Shown piece by piece: positions 43,448 through 52,757 of a DNA stretch of 64,000 bases (position 1 is its first letter; the number at the start of each line of letters is the position of its first letter). The stretch spans positions 248,001 through 312,000 of the forward strand of contig NZ_QURN01000006.1 in NCBI RefSeq assembly GCF_003403035.1. The letters run 5' to 3'. The notes below the pieces were generated by a model. That model was not told the DNA's origin. It searched no databases and saw only the letters and a program-made list of their open reading frames with translations. Made by a program: the position numbers and the translations under genes. This DNA comes from Mesorhizobium denitrificans (lineage in GTDB: Bacteria; Pseudomonadota; Alphaproteobacteria; Rhizobiales; Rhizobiaceae).

Positions 43448-44848
43448 TTAGCTTTTGGTCATTCGCTTGCGCCAGTACCTTATCTGCTTGCGCACTTCGG
43501 AAGGCGCGGTGCCTCCGAACGACGTCCGGCTTTTCACCGAGTTCTGCACGGTCAGCACAGAAAACACGCCGTCCGTTATGCCATCATGAATTGAGTGGAA
43601 GTCCTCAATTGTCAGCCTGTCCAGCGGCAATTTCTTCTGCTCCGCCAGCGCCACGGCGCGACCCGTTACATGATGTGCCTCGCGAAACGGCAGGCCAAGC
43701 GTGCGCACCAGCCAGTCGGCAAGGTCTGTTGCAGTCGCGTATCCCGAGCCTGCGGCCTTCTTCATGGCAGCGGTGTTGATGGTCATGTCGCGCACCATGC
43801 CGGTCATGGCCGCCAGCATGAGGTCGAGCGTTTCGGCGGCGTCGAAAACTGCTTCCTTGTCTTCCTGCATGTCTTTGGAATAGGCCAGCGGCAGCCCCTT
43901 CATAACAGTCAGCAACCCGACCAGATGGCCATTGACGCGTCCCGTCTTGGCGCGCACCAACTCTGCGGCATCGGGGTTTTTCTTCTGTGGCATGATCGAG
44001 GAGCCCGTCGAATAGCTATCCGACAGCCGTACGAAGCCGAATTGCGGCGTGGACCAGATGACGATTTCTTCCGCCAGGCGCGAAAGATGGGTCGCGCAGA
44101 TCGCCGCGAGTGACAGAAACTCCAGTGCGAAATCACGATCCGACACACTGTCCAGCGAATTGCGTGTCGGCTCGCGAAAGCCGAGCGCCTTGGCCGTCAT
44201 ATGCCGGTCAATCGGAAAGCCGGTTCCGGCCAGCGCCGCTGCGCCCAGCGGGCTTTCGTTCATGCGCTCCGCCGCATCCTTCGCCCGCGACAAATCCCGC
44301 GCGAACATTTCCACATAAGCCATGCAGTGATGGCCGAAAGTAACGGGCTGCGCGGTCTGCAAATGGGTGAAGCCGGGCATCACGGTTGCCGCGTGTTCTT
44401 CGGCGCGCTCCAGAAACGCTGCAATCAATTCTTTGAGAGCTTCCGCTACGCGCAAAGTCTCGTCTTTGACCCAAAGCCGGAAATCCACCGCGACCTGATC
44501 GTTGCGCGAACGTGCGGTATGCAGCCGTCCCGCAGCGGGTCCGATCAACTCAGCCAGCCGCGCCTCGACATTCATGTGAATGTCTTCAAGCTTTGCGGAA
44601 AACTCGATTTTTCCGGCCTCGATGTCCTTCAAAATGGCGTTCAGGCCGTCTTCAATCTTCTTCTGGTCGTCCGCCGTGATGATGCCTTTTTCAGCCAGCA
44701 TTCGGGAATGCGCGATGGAGCCGCGAATGTCCTGACGGTATAGCTTCCGGTCGAATCCGATGGAGGCGTTAATGGCTTCCATGATTGCAGCCGGACCTGA
44801 GGCGAAACGTCCGCCCCACATCTGGTTGCTGGTCTTCTTGTCGCTCAT
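43448..44848 (-). CDS. argH: Argininosuccinate lyase
   Basis: A 466-residue fumarase/aspartase-superfamily enzyme of arginine synthesis. The signature loop is [15 protein letters not shown]; other conserved regions are [10 protein letters not shown] at the N-terminus, [12 protein letters not shown] and [11 protein letters not shown]. It heads the argH-lptM-lysA-DUF4175 operon and is divergent from tlpA with 31 bases between start codons. Confidence 0.96.
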   Translation of the reverse strand: MSDKKTSNQMWGGRFASGPAAIMEAINASIGFDRKLYRQDIRGSIAHSRMLAEKGIITADDQKKIEDGLNAILKDIEAGKIEFSAKLEDIHMNVEARLAELIGPAAGRLHTARSRNDQVAVDFRLWVKDETLRVAEALKELIAAFLERAEEHAATVMPGFTHLQTAQPVTFGHHCMAYVEMFARDLSRAKDAAERMNESPLGAAALAGTGFPIDRHMTAKALGFREPTRNSLDSVSDRDFALEFLSLAAICATHLSRLAEEIVIWSTPQFGFVRLSDSYSTGSSIMPQKKNPDAAELVRAKTGRVNGHLVGLLTVMKGLPLAYSKDMQEDKEAVFDAAETLDLMLAAMTGMVRDMTINTAAMKKAAGSGYATATDLADWLVRTLGLPFREAHHVTGRAVALAEQKKLPLDRLTIEDFHSIHDGITDGVFSVLTVQNSVKSRTSFGGTAPSEVRKQIRYWRKRMTKS

Positions 44849-44879
44849 TGCTATAACCCGCTACCGGAGAATTGACCGC

Positions 44880-45575
44880 ATGCCCGAAGACAAGCAGACC
44901 AGATTGTTCCCACCGCTGAGGCTGATCGTGCTCGCGGCGCTCGCCGGTCTGGCTGTCGGCGCGGCTGCGGTATATGTCACTGGCGGGCTGGAACGCAACA
45001 TGCCAGCCGATGCACCGCAAGCAATTGATGCCGCCGCCACACCGCAAGACACCGCCTGTGCCGCCAAGGCCGAGACGGCGAAGGCTGTCGCCGCGTCCGC
45101 AACTGGCGGCGTTGCCGCCATGTTGCCTGCCGATCCTCCGCGTTCGCTCGCATCGCTTGCCTTCAATGATCCAAGCGGCAAACCCATGACCCTCGCGGAT
45201 CGTTCGGGCAAAACCGTACTGCTCAATCTATGGGCTACGTGGTGCGCGCCATGTCGTGCCGAGATGCCCGCACTCGATACATTGCAGCGGGAAAAGGGCA
45301 GCGATGCATTTGAAGTCATTGCCGTCAATGTCGATACAGGCGACGATACCAAGCCGCGAAAGTTTCTTGAGGAAACGAATGTGCATTCGTTGGCGTATTA
45401 TCGCGAAAATACGCTTTCCCTTTTTGAGAGCCTGAAGAAGCAGGGGCTCGCGCTAGGTCTGCCCGTCACGCTCTTGATCGACAAGGAAGGCTGCCTCGTC
45501 GCCAGCATGAATGGCCCTGCCGAATGGTCCGGTGCGGATGCACATAGGCTGGTCGATAAAGCATTAGGCGGCTAA
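44880..45575 (+). CDS. tlpA: TlpA-family thiol:disulfide oxidoreductase
   Basis: A 231-residue periplasmic thioredoxin-like reductase anchored by an N-terminal helix (about 14-36). The active site is C122APC125 in LWATWCAPCRAEMPAL. An Ala-rich linker with one extra cysteine (C60) lies before the domain. The family maintains reduced cysteines in cytochrome oxidase assembly factors and cytochrome c. Divergent from argH, as in other Rhizobiales. Confidence 0.93.
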   Translation: MPEDKQTRLFPPLRLIVLAALAGLAVGAAAVYVTGGLERNMPADAPQAIDAAATPQDTACAAKAETAKAVAASATGGVAAMLPADPPRSLASLAFNDPSGKPMTLADRSGKTVLLNLWATWCAPCRAEMPALDTLQREKGSDAFEVIAVNVDTGDDTKPRKFLEETNVHSLAYYRENTLSLFESLKKQGLALGLPVTLLIDKEGCLVASMNGPAEWSGADAHRLVDKALGG

Positions 45576-45618
45576 TTTCCGTTACGTAAGATTTCTCTGG
45601 ATAATTTCTACTTTTCCG

Positions 45619-45638
45619 TGTGGTTTCACAAAACCACA
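45619..45638. promoter_or_regulatory. Inverted repeat upstream of ugpB
   Basis: TGTGGTTT and AAACCACA (8-bp arms, 4-base loop). No T-run follows, so an operator or weak tlpA terminator is possible. Confidence 0.4.
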
Positions 45639-45646
45639 ACAAAAGG

Positions 45647-45665
45647 ATTGTGCGACCGTCACAAT
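45647..45665. promoter_or_regulatory. Palindrome ATTGTG-N7-CACAAT upstream of ugpB
   Basis: Perfect 6-bp half sites separated by 7 bases, about 85 bases before the ugpB start. It has the shape of a dimeric repressor or activator site rather than a PhoB direct-repeat box. Confidence 0.4.
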
Positions 45666-45750
45666 GCGGGAATACTCGCCTTGGCCGTTGGGAGCGAGGG
45701 CCACAAGTTGGTCCGGAGTTCCCTCCATTCCAACGACAAGGGAGTGAACA

Positions 45751-47046
45751 ATGAATTTTAAAGGCGTTGCTGCCGGCTTTGCTGGCGTAGTCACCCTATT
45801 CTCCGCTTCATCCGCCTATGCCGTCACCGAAATAAGTTGGTGGCACGCCATGACCGGCGCAAACAACGAAGTCGTCGATCAACTTTCCAAGGAATTTAAC
45901 GAGAGCCAGAGCGAATATAAGGTCACGCCGGTTTTCAAAGGCACTTATCCTGAAACGCTGAATGCTGGCATTGCCGCATTCCGTGCCAAGCAGGCTCCCA
46001 CCATTATTCAGGTGTTCGATGCCGGAACGGGCACGATGATGGCCGCGGAAGGCGCCATCAAGCCGGTCGCCGATATTCTGTCGATGGGCGACAAACCGTT
46101 CGACAAGAGCCAATATCTGCCCGGCATCGTCGCTTATTATTCCAAGCCGGACGGCACGATGCTGTCATTCCCTTACAACTCTTCCTCGCCGATCCTCTAT
46201 TACAACAAGGATATTTTCCAGAAGGCGGGCCTGGACGTCGACAATCCGCCAAAGACCTGGAACGAGGTTTGGGACGCAGCCAAGAAGATCAAATCTTCAG
46301 GTGCCGCGCCGTGCGGCTTCACCTCCACTTGGCTGACATGGATTCACACCGAGAACTTCGCCGCCTGGAACAATTATCAGTGGGGCACGCAGGAAAACGG
46401 GATCGCCGGCCCGAACGTCGAATTGAAGGTCAACGCCGAGCCATTCGTGAAGCATTTTCAGGCGCTTGCCGATCTCGCCAAGGATGGAACCTTCAAATAT
46501 GGCGGGCGCACCTCCGAGGCGAAGCAAATCTTCCTTGCTGGTGAATGCGGTATCTTTACCGAGTCCTCCGGTGGCCTTGGCGATGTCATCAAATCCGGCA
46601 TGAACTACGGCACGGGCATGTTGCCTTACGACACCGAGCCGCAGAACACGATCCCCGGTGGCGCGTCGCTTTGGGTTTTCGGAGGCAAGAGCGATGAGGA
46701 ATACAAGGCTGTCGCAGCCTTCTTCAACTTCCTCTCGCAGACCGACATTCAGGCACGCCTGCATCAGGTTTCCGGCTATCTGCCTGTGACCATCGCAGCC
46801 TACGAAAAGACCAAGGCAGACGGATTCTATGAAAAGAACCCGGCCCGCGAAATTCCGATCAAGCAGATGATGGGCAAGGCTCCGACCGAAAATTCCAAGG
46901 GCGTGCGCCTGCCGAATCTTCCGCAGGTTCGTGACATCATGAACGAGGAATACGAGAAGATGTTGGCCGGTCAGGAAACGGCTCAGCAGGCAATGGACAA
47001 TATCGTTGCGCGCGGCGACGCGGCCATCAAGGAAGCGAGCCAGTAA
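45751..47046 (+). CDS. ugpB: sn-Glycerol-3-phosphate ABC transporter substrate-binding protein
   Basis: A 431-residue periplasmic binding protein. The signal peptide ends SSAYA, followed by VTEISWWHAMTGANNEVVDQL, which is characteristic of UgpB; AAEGAIKPVADI and PYNSSSPILYYNKDIF are also typical. AAGGGAG precedes the ATG. First gene of ugpBAEC, which imports glycerol-3-phosphate and glycerophosphodiesters and is PhoB-controlled in other bacteria. Confidence 0.95.
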   Translation: MNFKGVAAGFAGVVTLFSASSAYAVTEISWWHAMTGANNEVVDQLSKEFNESQSEYKVTPVFKGTYPETLNAGIAAFRAKQAPTIIQVFDAGTGTMMAAEGAIKPVADILSMGDKPFDKSQYLPGIVAYYSKPDGTMLSFPYNSSSPILYYNKDIFQKAGLDVDNPPKTWNEVWDAAKKIKSSGAAPCGFTSTWLTWIHTENFAAWNNYQWGTQENGIAGPNVELKVNAEPFVKHFQALADLAKDGTFKYGGRTSEAKQIFLAGECGIFTESSGGLGDVIKSGMNYGTGMLPYDTEPQNTIPGGASLWVFGGKSDEEYKAVAAFFNFLSQTDIQARLHQVSGYLPVTIAAYEKTKADGFYEKNPAREIPIKQMMGKAPTENSKGVRLPNLPQVRDIMNEEYEKMLAGQETAQQAMDNIVARGDAAIKEASQ

Positions 47047-47083
47047 GCGGCGCGTTCTGGCGGGCAGGATTTGGGGTTTATTG

Positions 47084-47320
47084 ACCCCTCATCCGCCTGC
47101 CTGCACCATCCCGCCCTCCGCTATGGTTCCGGGCGTTCGTCATTTGAAAAGCCCATTTTGGGGCTTTTCATCCGCTATGCGGACCATTCCTCACCCCCCA
47201 AGGGGAGAAGGGGCGTCGCAAGCGCTGGCTTTAATGGCCAACGTTGCAAGGTTTGTGGGGCGTTGGCGCTGCTCCCTTCTCCCCTTGAGGGAGAAGGTGC
47301 CGGCAGGCGGATGAGGGGTA
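47084..47320. repeat. Interspersed palindromic repeat copies between ugpB and ugpA
   Basis: Two inverted copies of the CCCCTCATCCGCCTGCC-type unit flank the region (47084-47116 and 47271-47320, the second ending GGCAGGCGGATGAGGGG), with a partial CCCCAAGGGGAGAAGGGG piece near 47194-47212. They fill the unusually long 301-base gap between ugpB and ugpA and may attenuate or stabilise the polycistronic mRNA. Confidence 0.75.
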
Positions 47321-47347
47321 GCAATTGAGCAACCAGCGGAGCACCTG

Positions 47348-48232
47348 TTGACCCCACGCGTTGTATTCCCGAACAAAATATTGCCGTATCTGTTGGTTGC
47401 TCCGCAGCTGGCAATCACGTTGGTGTTTTTTTATTGGCCTGCGAGTCAGGCACTTTACCAATCCATGCTGCGGGAAGACCCGTTCGGGCTGAAATCGAAA
47501 TTCGTATGGTTCGATAATTTCAAGAAGGTTCTGGCGGACCCGAACTACATCAATTCCATTCACGTCACGGCTATATTCTCCATCGCGACTGCTTTGCTCT
47601 CGATGGTCGTCGCGCTGATCCTCGCCGTCATGGCCGACAAGGTGGTGCGCAGCCGCAATCTCTATCGCACACTGCTCATCTGGCCATATGCGGTTGCACC
47701 TGCCATTGCGGGCATGTTGTGGCTATTCCTGTTCAACCCGTCGATCGGCTCGCTGGCCTATGCACTTCGCTGGATGGGCATCCCTTGGGACCCTCTCCTG
47801 AAGGGCGATCAGGCAATGGTGCTGGTCGTCATGGCCGCGGCGTGGAAGCAAATCAGCTACAATTTCCTGTTCTTCGTCGCGGGGTTGCAAGCCATCCCCA
47901 AAACGTTGATCGAAGCTGCCGCCATTGACGGCGCGCGCGAGTTCAAGCGCTTCTGGACAATCGTATTTCCGCTGCTCGCCCCCACCACATTCTTCCTGCT
48001 GGTGGTGAATACCGTTTACGCCTTCTTCGACACCTTCGGCATCATTCATGCCGTCACCGGCGGCGGTCCCGGCAAGGCCACCGAAACGCTGGTCTACAAG
48101 GTCTACAATGACGGCTTCGTCAATCTGATCCTCGGCGATTCAGCCGCCCAATCGGTGATCCTGATGGTCATCGTCATCGCACTCACCGCCGTCCAGTTCC
48201 GCTATGTGGAAAGGAAGGTGCATTATGGCTGA
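47348..48232 (+). CDS. ugpA: sn-Glycerol-3-phosphate ABC transporter permease UgpA
   Basis: A 294-residue inner-membrane permease with six helices and the EAA loop ([22 protein letters not shown] cited in part: [14 protein letters not shown]). The start is probably TTG at 47348 with GCGGAG upstream. It overlaps ugpE by 8 bases. Confidence 0.94.
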   Translation: MTPRVVFPNKILPYLLVAPQLAITLVFFYWPASQALYQSMLREDPFGLKSKFVWFDNFKKVLADPNYINSIHVTAIFSIATALLSMVVALILAVMADKVVRSRNLYRTLLIWPYAVAPAIAGMLWLFLFNPSIGSLAYALRWMGIPWDPLLKGDQAMVLVVMAAAWKQISYNFLFFVAGLQAIPKTLIEAAAIDGAREFKRFWTIVFPLLAPTTFFLLVVNTVYAFFDTFGIIHAVTGGGPGKATETLVYKVYNDGFVNLILGDSAAQSVILMVIVIALTAVQFRYVERKVHYG

Positions 48233-49106
48233 GCCGAGCAAAGGCCACGACAAGCTGATGATCGGCCAGTCGCCGACCGGCATCTATATCGCCCATGCGA
48301 TCTTGATTCTCGGCGTCATCGTCGTCGCCTTCCCGATTTATTACACCTTCGTTGCCTCAACCCATTCGCTGCAGACCATCCTGCGCCCGCCGCTGCCATT
48401 GCTGCCCGGCGATCGCTTCATCGAAAACTATTCAGAGGCGCTGTTCGGCGGGGTAGGGCGCATTGGCGGCGTGCCGGTCTGGACGCTGTTGTTCAACACG
48501 ACCGTCGTGGCCTTGGGCATCGCCATCGGCAAGATCATCATTTCGATCCTGTCGGCCTATGCGATTGTGTTCTTTCGCTTTCCGCTGCGCATGACGTTTT
48601 TCTGGATCATCTTCATTACGCTCATGCTGCCGGTCGAGGTTCGCATTCTGCCGACCTATAAGGTGATGGTCGATCTCGGCCTGATCGACACCTATGCCGG
48701 CCTGATCGTGCCGCTCATCGCGTCGGCCACCGCAACGCTTCTGTTCCGGCAGTTTTTCCTTACCATTCCGGGCGAACTGGTCGAGGCCGCGCGCGTCGAT
48801 GGCGCGGGGCCGTTTCGCTTTTTCAAGGATATTCTGCTGCCGCTGTCGCGCACCAACATCGCGGCGCTTTTCGTCATCCTCTTCATCTATGGCTGGACGC
48901 AATATCTTTGGCCGCTGCTCGTCACCAACGACAACCAGATGAACACCATCGTCATAGCGTTGAAGAAGATGGTCTCCTTCGCCGATGCCGACACCGAATG
49001 GCATCTGGTCATGGTCACGGCCATGCTCGCCATCGTGCCGCCCATCCTCGTGGTGGTGCTCATGCAGCGCTGGTTCGTGCGCGGTCTGGTCGATACTGAA
49101 AAGTGA
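48225..49106 (+). CDS. ugpE: sn-Glycerol-3-phosphate ABC transporter permease UgpE
   Basis: A 293-residue permease with six helices and EAA loop [22 protein letters not shown] (cited in part: [14 protein letters not shown]). The ATG at 48225 has AAGGAAGG upstream and overlaps the ugpA stop. The start [17 protein letters not shown] and the region YSEALFGG match UgpE proteins. Confidence 0.95.
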   Translation: MAEPSKGHDKLMIGQSPTGIYIAHAILILGVIVVAFPIYYTFVASTHSLQTILRPPLPLLPGDRFIENYSEALFGGVGRIGGVPVWTLLFNTTVVALGIAIGKIIISILSAYAIVFFRFPLRMTFFWIIFITLMLPVEVRILPTYKVMVDLGLIDTYAGLIVPLIASATATLLFRQFFLTIPGELVEAARVDGAGPFRFFKDILLPLSRTNIAALFVILFIYGWTQYLWPLLVTNDNQMNTIVIALKKMVSFADADTEWHLVMVTAMLAIVPPILVVVLMQRWFVRGLVDTEK

Positions 49107-49114
49107 GTTTTTGA

Positions 49115-50161
49115 ATGGCCACTGTCGATTTGAAAGATGTGCGCAAGGTCTATCCCGGTGGGGTAGAGGCGGTTAAGGGCGTCTCGATCGCCATACCAGA
49201 CAAGGCTTTGTGCGTATTGGTTGGTCCGTCCGGCTGCGGCAAGTCCACGCTGCTGCGCATGATCGCTGGGCTGGAAACCATCAGTGACGGCACCTGTGCA
49301 TTTGACGGCAAGGTCGTCAACACCATTGGCCCGACCGAGCGAGACATCGCCATGGTGTTCCAGAACTACGCGCTCTATCCGCACATGAAGGTCTACGACA
49401 ACATGGCATATGGCTTGCGCAATCGCGGCACGCCGAAAGACGAGATCGATCGCCGCGTTCGCGAAACCGCGAAGATCCTCGAACTCTCGCATCTTCTCGA
49501 CCGCCGTCCGCGCGAGCTTTCCGGCGGGCAACGGCAGCGCGTTGCGATGGGCCGCGCCATTGTGCGCCAGCCGAAAGTGTTCCTCTTTGACGAACCGCTC
49601 TCCAACCTTGACGCCAAGCTGCGCGGGCAAATGCGTGTCGAAATCAAGAACCTCCAGCGCGCGCTCGGCGTGACCTCCGTTTACGTCACGCATGACCAGC
49701 TCGAAGCCATGACGCTCGCGGATATTCTGGTTGTGATGAACGCTGGAAAAGTGGAGCAGATGGGCAATCCGCTCGACATTTACGAGCAGCCCGCCTCCAC
49801 CTTTGTCGCCAGTTTCATCGGCGCGCCGCCCATGAATCTCCTGCCGATCACTAATGGCAAATTCACGGATGGCTCGGCGCTATCGATCACCGCGCCCGCC
49901 GGTGCGACGATACTCGGCTTCCGGCCCGAAGATGCAGACGTCACCGAAAGCGCTCCAAAGCAAGGTCTCACGCTCCCCGCAAAAGTCGAGGGCGTCGAGC
50001 CGGTCGGCGCGGAAAGTTTTCTCTATTGCGCCGCCGCTGGCCAGCGCATCGTGGTGCGCGTAAGTGGTCGCGCCCTGCATGAAATCGGCGCAAAACTCAC
50101 CGTCTCAGCCCCGCTCGAAAAGCTCCATTGGTTTGACAAGGATGGCAAGCGCGTCGGTTAA
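49115..50161 (+). CDS. ugpC: sn-Glycerol-3-phosphate ABC transporter ATP-binding protein UgpC
   Basis: A 348-residue MalK-type ATPase. Walker A is GPSGCGKST (37-45), the signature is [14 protein letters not shown], Walker B is [13 protein letters not shown], and a C-terminal TOBE domain follows from about residue 235. It is the last gene of the ugp operon, with a 4-base convergent overlap with the DoxX gene of the bufferin cluster. Confidence 0.95.
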   Translation: MATVDLKDVRKVYPGGVEAVKGVSIAIPDKALCVLVGPSGCGKSTLLRMIAGLETISDGTCAFDGKVVNTIGPTERDIAMVFQNYALYPHMKVYDNMAYGLRNRGTPKDEIDRRVRETAKILELSHLLDRRPRELSGGQRQRVAMGRAIVRQPKVFLFDEPLSNLDAKLRGQMRVEIKNLQRALGVTSVYVTHDQLEAMTLADILVVMNAGKVEQMGNPLDIYEQPASTFVASFIGAPPMNLLPITNGKFTDGSALSITAPAGATILGFRPEDADVTESAPKQGLTLPAKVEGVEPVGAESFLYCAAAGQRIVVRVSGRALHEIGAKLTVSAPLEKLHWFDKDGKRVG

Positions 50162-50643
50162 GACCAGCCAAGTACACGTTCAAGCGCAAGCTTTCCGCCT
50201 CCGAACACAACGAGGGTCAATGCCATCGCTGCCCACGGCAGATGGAAGTTTGCCCAGCCTTCCGGCACCGTGAGTTGAATGATTGCTGTCATTGCCAAAA
50301 GGCCCAACGCTGCAAACCGTGTGCCCAGACCGAGCACCAGCAATATGGGCAGCGTGATTTCCGCGATGCCCGACAGATGCGCCATCAGCGATGGGAACGG
50401 ATAGGGATATTCGTTGCCAAGAATGTGCAGCTTGAACTCTTCGGAGAACAGATATTGCGCGCCCGCAGAGAGCGTCAGAAAGCCTTCCCATTTCGTCAAG
50501 CCCGACTTGAAGAATGGCACGGCCAGCGCAACGCGAAGCGCCAGCAGCGGCAGGCAGGAGGGTATTGCGGCAAGCGCGGCCTCCAGGCGCTTTATCGCGC
50601 TTCCGCCGAAATACCATGTGCCTGTTTGAGATATGTCGCTCAT
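50158..50643 (-). CDS. DoxX-family membrane protein of the bufferin cluster
   Basis: A 161-residue membrane protein with four hydrophobic helices ([22 protein letters not shown] cited in part: [16 protein letters not shown]; later [20 protein letters not shown]), the DoxX/TQO-small-subunit fold. DoxX proteins are frequent last genes of MNIO/DUF692 clusters; a role in redox or membrane handling of the modified peptide is inferred. Its ATG overlaps the stop of the BufC-like gene (ATGA-type), so it belongs to the same operon. Confidence 0.88.
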   Translation of the reverse strand: MSDISQTGTWYFGGSAIKRLEAALAAIPSCLPLLALRVALAVPFFKSGLTKWEGFLTLSAGAQYLFSEEFKLHILGNEYPYPFPSLMAHLSGIAEITLPILLVLGLGTRFAALGLLAMTAIIQLTVPEGWANFHLPWAAMALTLVVFGGGKLALERVLGWS

Positions 50644-51398
50644 GTCGTTCCCTTTTCCTCAATGGCAGCGAACGCGCCCAGCGCGACAAGACCAACAAGC
50701 GCTGTCCCGAAATCGAAATGATCGTTCCGAGACAGCGCCTCTTGCCCCGCATCGCCAAGGTTGAAACCTGTGAAAAGTCGCTCCGCAAACAGCGCGTCTT
50801 GCACCGGGAGAATATGAACGTGAACGTCGGCAAATGGCCTCACGATAAGAATCGTTTCGGCTCCGCTCGCCGCAATGGGCGAAACTTCCGCCAGTTGATT
50901 TGCCGCCCAGATCGTACCGGCAGGATGGCTGCATTTGACGAGCATGGCCGAGGGATGCGCAATAAACCGGCATTGCATGGGCTGCCTCATCGCACCCAGA
51001 TCACTTGCGGCAAGCACCGGCCCTTCGGCGGCGTGATATGCGTCGGTCCATCCGGCTTCCAGCCGTGCGACATCGGCAAGATATGACAGCCCGGCTGCTG
51101 GTTCGAAATTCTCGATGAAGCTTGGCAGCGCGTCGCCATACTCGAAAATGAGCGGTGATTTCGGCTTGTTTTCCGCAATGAAGGCGTGCGCCATCGCCCG
51201 GAAAAATACGTCCCCAACAATGCGCCGCGTCACGGGAAAGCGGCCTTCAAGCGCCTTTATCAGAGCCACGGATACGTTGTTTCGATACACGGCAAAGCGG
51301 CTTTGATCCGCTTCTCCGCGCGCCGTGGTCAGGCCGAGCGGCATTGTCTCCGGCCCGAACAACGCGGCTGCAAATTGCGCCTGGCTGGTTGCAACCAT
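50640..51398 (-). CDS. bufC: BufC-like DUF2063 partner protein of the MNIO enzyme
   Basis: A 252-residue protein with an N-terminal DUF2063 domain (residues 1-95: SQAQFAAALFGPE, FAVYRNNVSVALIKALEGRFPVTRRIVGD cited in part) and a mostly beta C-terminal domain. DUF2063 proteins pair with DUF692 enzymes and are thought to present the precursor peptide. The ATG at 51398 lies one base after the bufB stop (TGAGATG), giving tight coupling; the longer frame upstream lies inside bufB and is not used. Confidence 0.9.
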   Translation of the reverse strand: MVATSQAQFAAALFGPETMPLGLTTARGEADQSRFAVYRNNVSVALIKALEGRFPVTRRIVGDVFFRAMAHAFIAENKPKSPLIFEYGDALPSFIENFEPAAGLSYLADVARLEAGWTDAYHAAEGPVLAASDLGAMRQPMQCRFIAHPSAMLVKCSHPAGTIWAANQLAEVSPIAASGAETILIVRPFADVHVHILPVQDALFAERLFTGFNLGDAGQEALSRNDHFDFGTALVGLVALGAFAAIEEKGTT

Positions 51399-51399
51399 C

Positions 51400-52254
51400 T
51401 CACGCAACCTTGCGAGCAGACGCGCGCGCGAGCACGCCGTCAGCCTTGAGCGCTTCCGCGAAAAGTGTCTGCCAGTCCGGAATATTGTTGTCCCATTCGA
51501 CCAATGTCGGTCGCGGCCCGCCGCGAGCAATTGTGTGTCGATAGAGTTTCAGAACATCATCCAGAACTGCGCTTCCATGCGCGTCGATCAACAGCCGTTC
51601 GCCCGCGCCGTCGAATGCCTCGTCATATCCAGCAAGGTGAATTTCGCCAACCCGATGCAGCGGAAACCGGTCAATATAGGCATACGGATCGAGGTGATGA
51701 TTGACTGCTGAAACCATCACATTGTTTACGTCCAGAAGCAGGCCGCAACCCGTTCGCGCGGCAACAGCTTCCAGAAAGTCGATCTCATCAATCGTGCTTT
51801 CTTCAAACAGCACATAGGTCGAGGGATTTTCGAGCAGCATCTTGCGACCAAGCGCTTGCTGAACCTCGTCCACATGTTCTGCGACGCGATGCAACGTCGC
51901 CAGCGTATAGGGCAGGGGCAGGAGGTCGCTCAAAAATGCTGACTCATGCGTAGACCAGGCAAGATGCTCGGAAAAGCTGGCTGGCCGGTAACGCTCGTTG
52001 AGGTGCTTCAGTCGCGCAAGATGCGCTGTGTCGAGCGGGCCTTCTGCGCCGATTGAGAGCCCAACGCCGTGCAGGGAAATCGGATAGAGTTCCGAAATCC
52101 TTTCGAGATAGCGGTGCGGTGGTCCGCCTGCGCCCATATAGTTCTCTGCATGCACTTCAAAGAAGCCGATGTCTGGCTTCGTCTCGATTATGTCGCCGTA
52201 ATGCTCGGGCTTTAACCCCACGCCCGCACGAATGGGCAGTGTGAAATCGCTCAT
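51400..52254 (-). CDS. bufB: BufB-like MNIO (DUF692) peptide-modifying oxidase
   Basis: A 284-residue TIM-barrel, multinuclear non-heme iron-dependent oxidase. Expected metal/substrate segments are visible: [65 protein letters not shown] and [11 protein letters not shown]. Characterised relatives convert cysteines of BufA/MbnA/TglA-type peptides into heterocycles such as thiooxazoles or oxazolone-thioamides. GAGGAG lies before the ATG. It is followed directly by bufC and preceded by the precursor gene. Confidence 0.93.
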   Translation of the reverse strand: MSDFTLPIRAGVGLKPEHYGDIIETKPDIGFFEVHAENYMGAGGPPHRYLERISELYPISLHGVGLSIGAEGPLDTAHLARLKHLNERYRPASFSEHLAWSTHESAFLSDLLPLPYTLATLHRVAEHVDEVQQALGRKMLLENPSTYVLFEESTIDEIDFLEAVAARTGCGLLLDVNNVMVSAVNHHLDPYAYIDRFPLHRVGEIHLAGYDEAFDGAGERLLIDAHGSAVLDDVLKLYRHTIARGGPRPTLVEWDNNIPDWQTLFAEALKADGVLARASARKVA

Positions 52255-52278
52255 CAGCCGCACTCCTCTAATGTGAAA

Positions 52279-52300
52279 GGGGAGCCGCGTGCGGCTCCCC
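52279..52300 (-). terminator. Strong hairpin between bufA and bufB (partial terminator/attenuator)
   Basis: GGGGAGCCGC and GCGGCTCCCC form a near-perfect 22-base palindrome 12 bases beyond the bufA stop, followed on the minus strand by CTTTC. With only a short T-run it is likely to be leaky, or to protect the bufA mRNA 3' end, giving far more precursor than enzyme. Confidence 0.65.
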
Positions 52301-52311
52301 ATCGCATATGG

Positions 52312-52587
52312 TCACATCGGTTCGAGGGTGCCCTTGTGCCCGTCGACATTCATCGTCGTGCAGGTGCCAGCCGGTACGGCTTTCCAGGCCTTAGTGTTGT
52401 AGTCCATTTCAGAAGTTCCGGCGCAGCTTGTGCCTGCACCTGCGGCGCAGTCGTTCTGCCCTTTCAAGGCAATTCCGTAACACTTCTCCATACCCACCAT
52501 CTTTTCGGCAGGCAGCGGAGCGGCGGACGCGGCAAGTGCAGTTGCGAGCGAACCAGCCAGAGCCAGTGCGAGCGTATTGCGGTTCAT
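52312..52587 (-). CDS. bufA: Bufferin precursor (DUF2282, BufA1 type)
   Basis: A 91-residue secreted peptide. The Sec-type signal peptide (residues 1-22, ending LAASAA) replaces a classical leader. The mature part holds four cysteines: C36 in EKCYGIA, C47 in NDCAAG, C55 in SCAGTS and C76 in AGTC, the DUF2282 pattern. In characterised Caulobacter bufferins the two central cysteines become copper-binding thiooxazoles; here those would be C47 and C55 by position. CGAGAGAGGAG lies upstream of the ATG. It heads the bufA-bufB-bufC-doxX operon. Confidence 0.92.
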   Translation of the reverse strand: MNRNTLALALAGSLATALAASAAPLPAEKMVGMEKCYGIALKGQNDCAAGAGTSCAGTSEMDYNTKAWKAVPAGTCTTMNVDGHKGTLEPM

Positions 52588-52638
52588 AGGAAACTCCTCT
52601 CTCGTTTGGCGAGGCTACAGTCGCCTCACCGTCAAGAC

Positions 52639-52664
52639 TTCGCTGCCCCGCGCGAGGTTGTTAC
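52639..52664 (-). promoter_or_regulatory. Putative SigF-type promoter of bufA operon
   Basis: On the minus strand GTAACA (52664-52659), 16 bases, CGAA (52642-52639), about 50 bases before the bufA start. It is near-identical to the element on the opposite strand in front of the sigma factor and resembles the Caulobacter SigF consensus GTAACC-N16-CGAA. Confidence 0.7.
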
Positions 52665-52712
52665 AGTCTGCCGAAATTTTTTCTTGCGACTTGGCTAATC
52701 GTGGCCGGGTGC

Positions 52713-52739
52713 GTAACAAATGACTGATGGTTGCGAATA
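52713..52739 (+). promoter_or_regulatory. Putative autoregulated SigF-type promoter of sigF-nrsF
   Basis: GTAACA (52713-52718), 15 bases, CGAATA (52734-52739). The TTG at 52731 would lie inside this promoter, which favours GTG at 52758 as the sigma-factor start. The paired occurrence with the bufA promoter supports one shared regulon. Confidence 0.65.
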
Positions 52740-52757
52740 GAAGGAAAGCGGGTAAGC

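Noticed and set aside
45575-45750. Search for a PhoB box upstream of ugpB
   Set aside because: Only single TGTCA/CGTCACA-like pieces were found, not two correctly spaced direct repeats, so no Pho box is claimed.
52731-52757. TTG at 52731 as the start of the sigma factor
   Set aside because: It lies within the predicted -10 region of the gene's own promoter; GTG at 52758 fits better.
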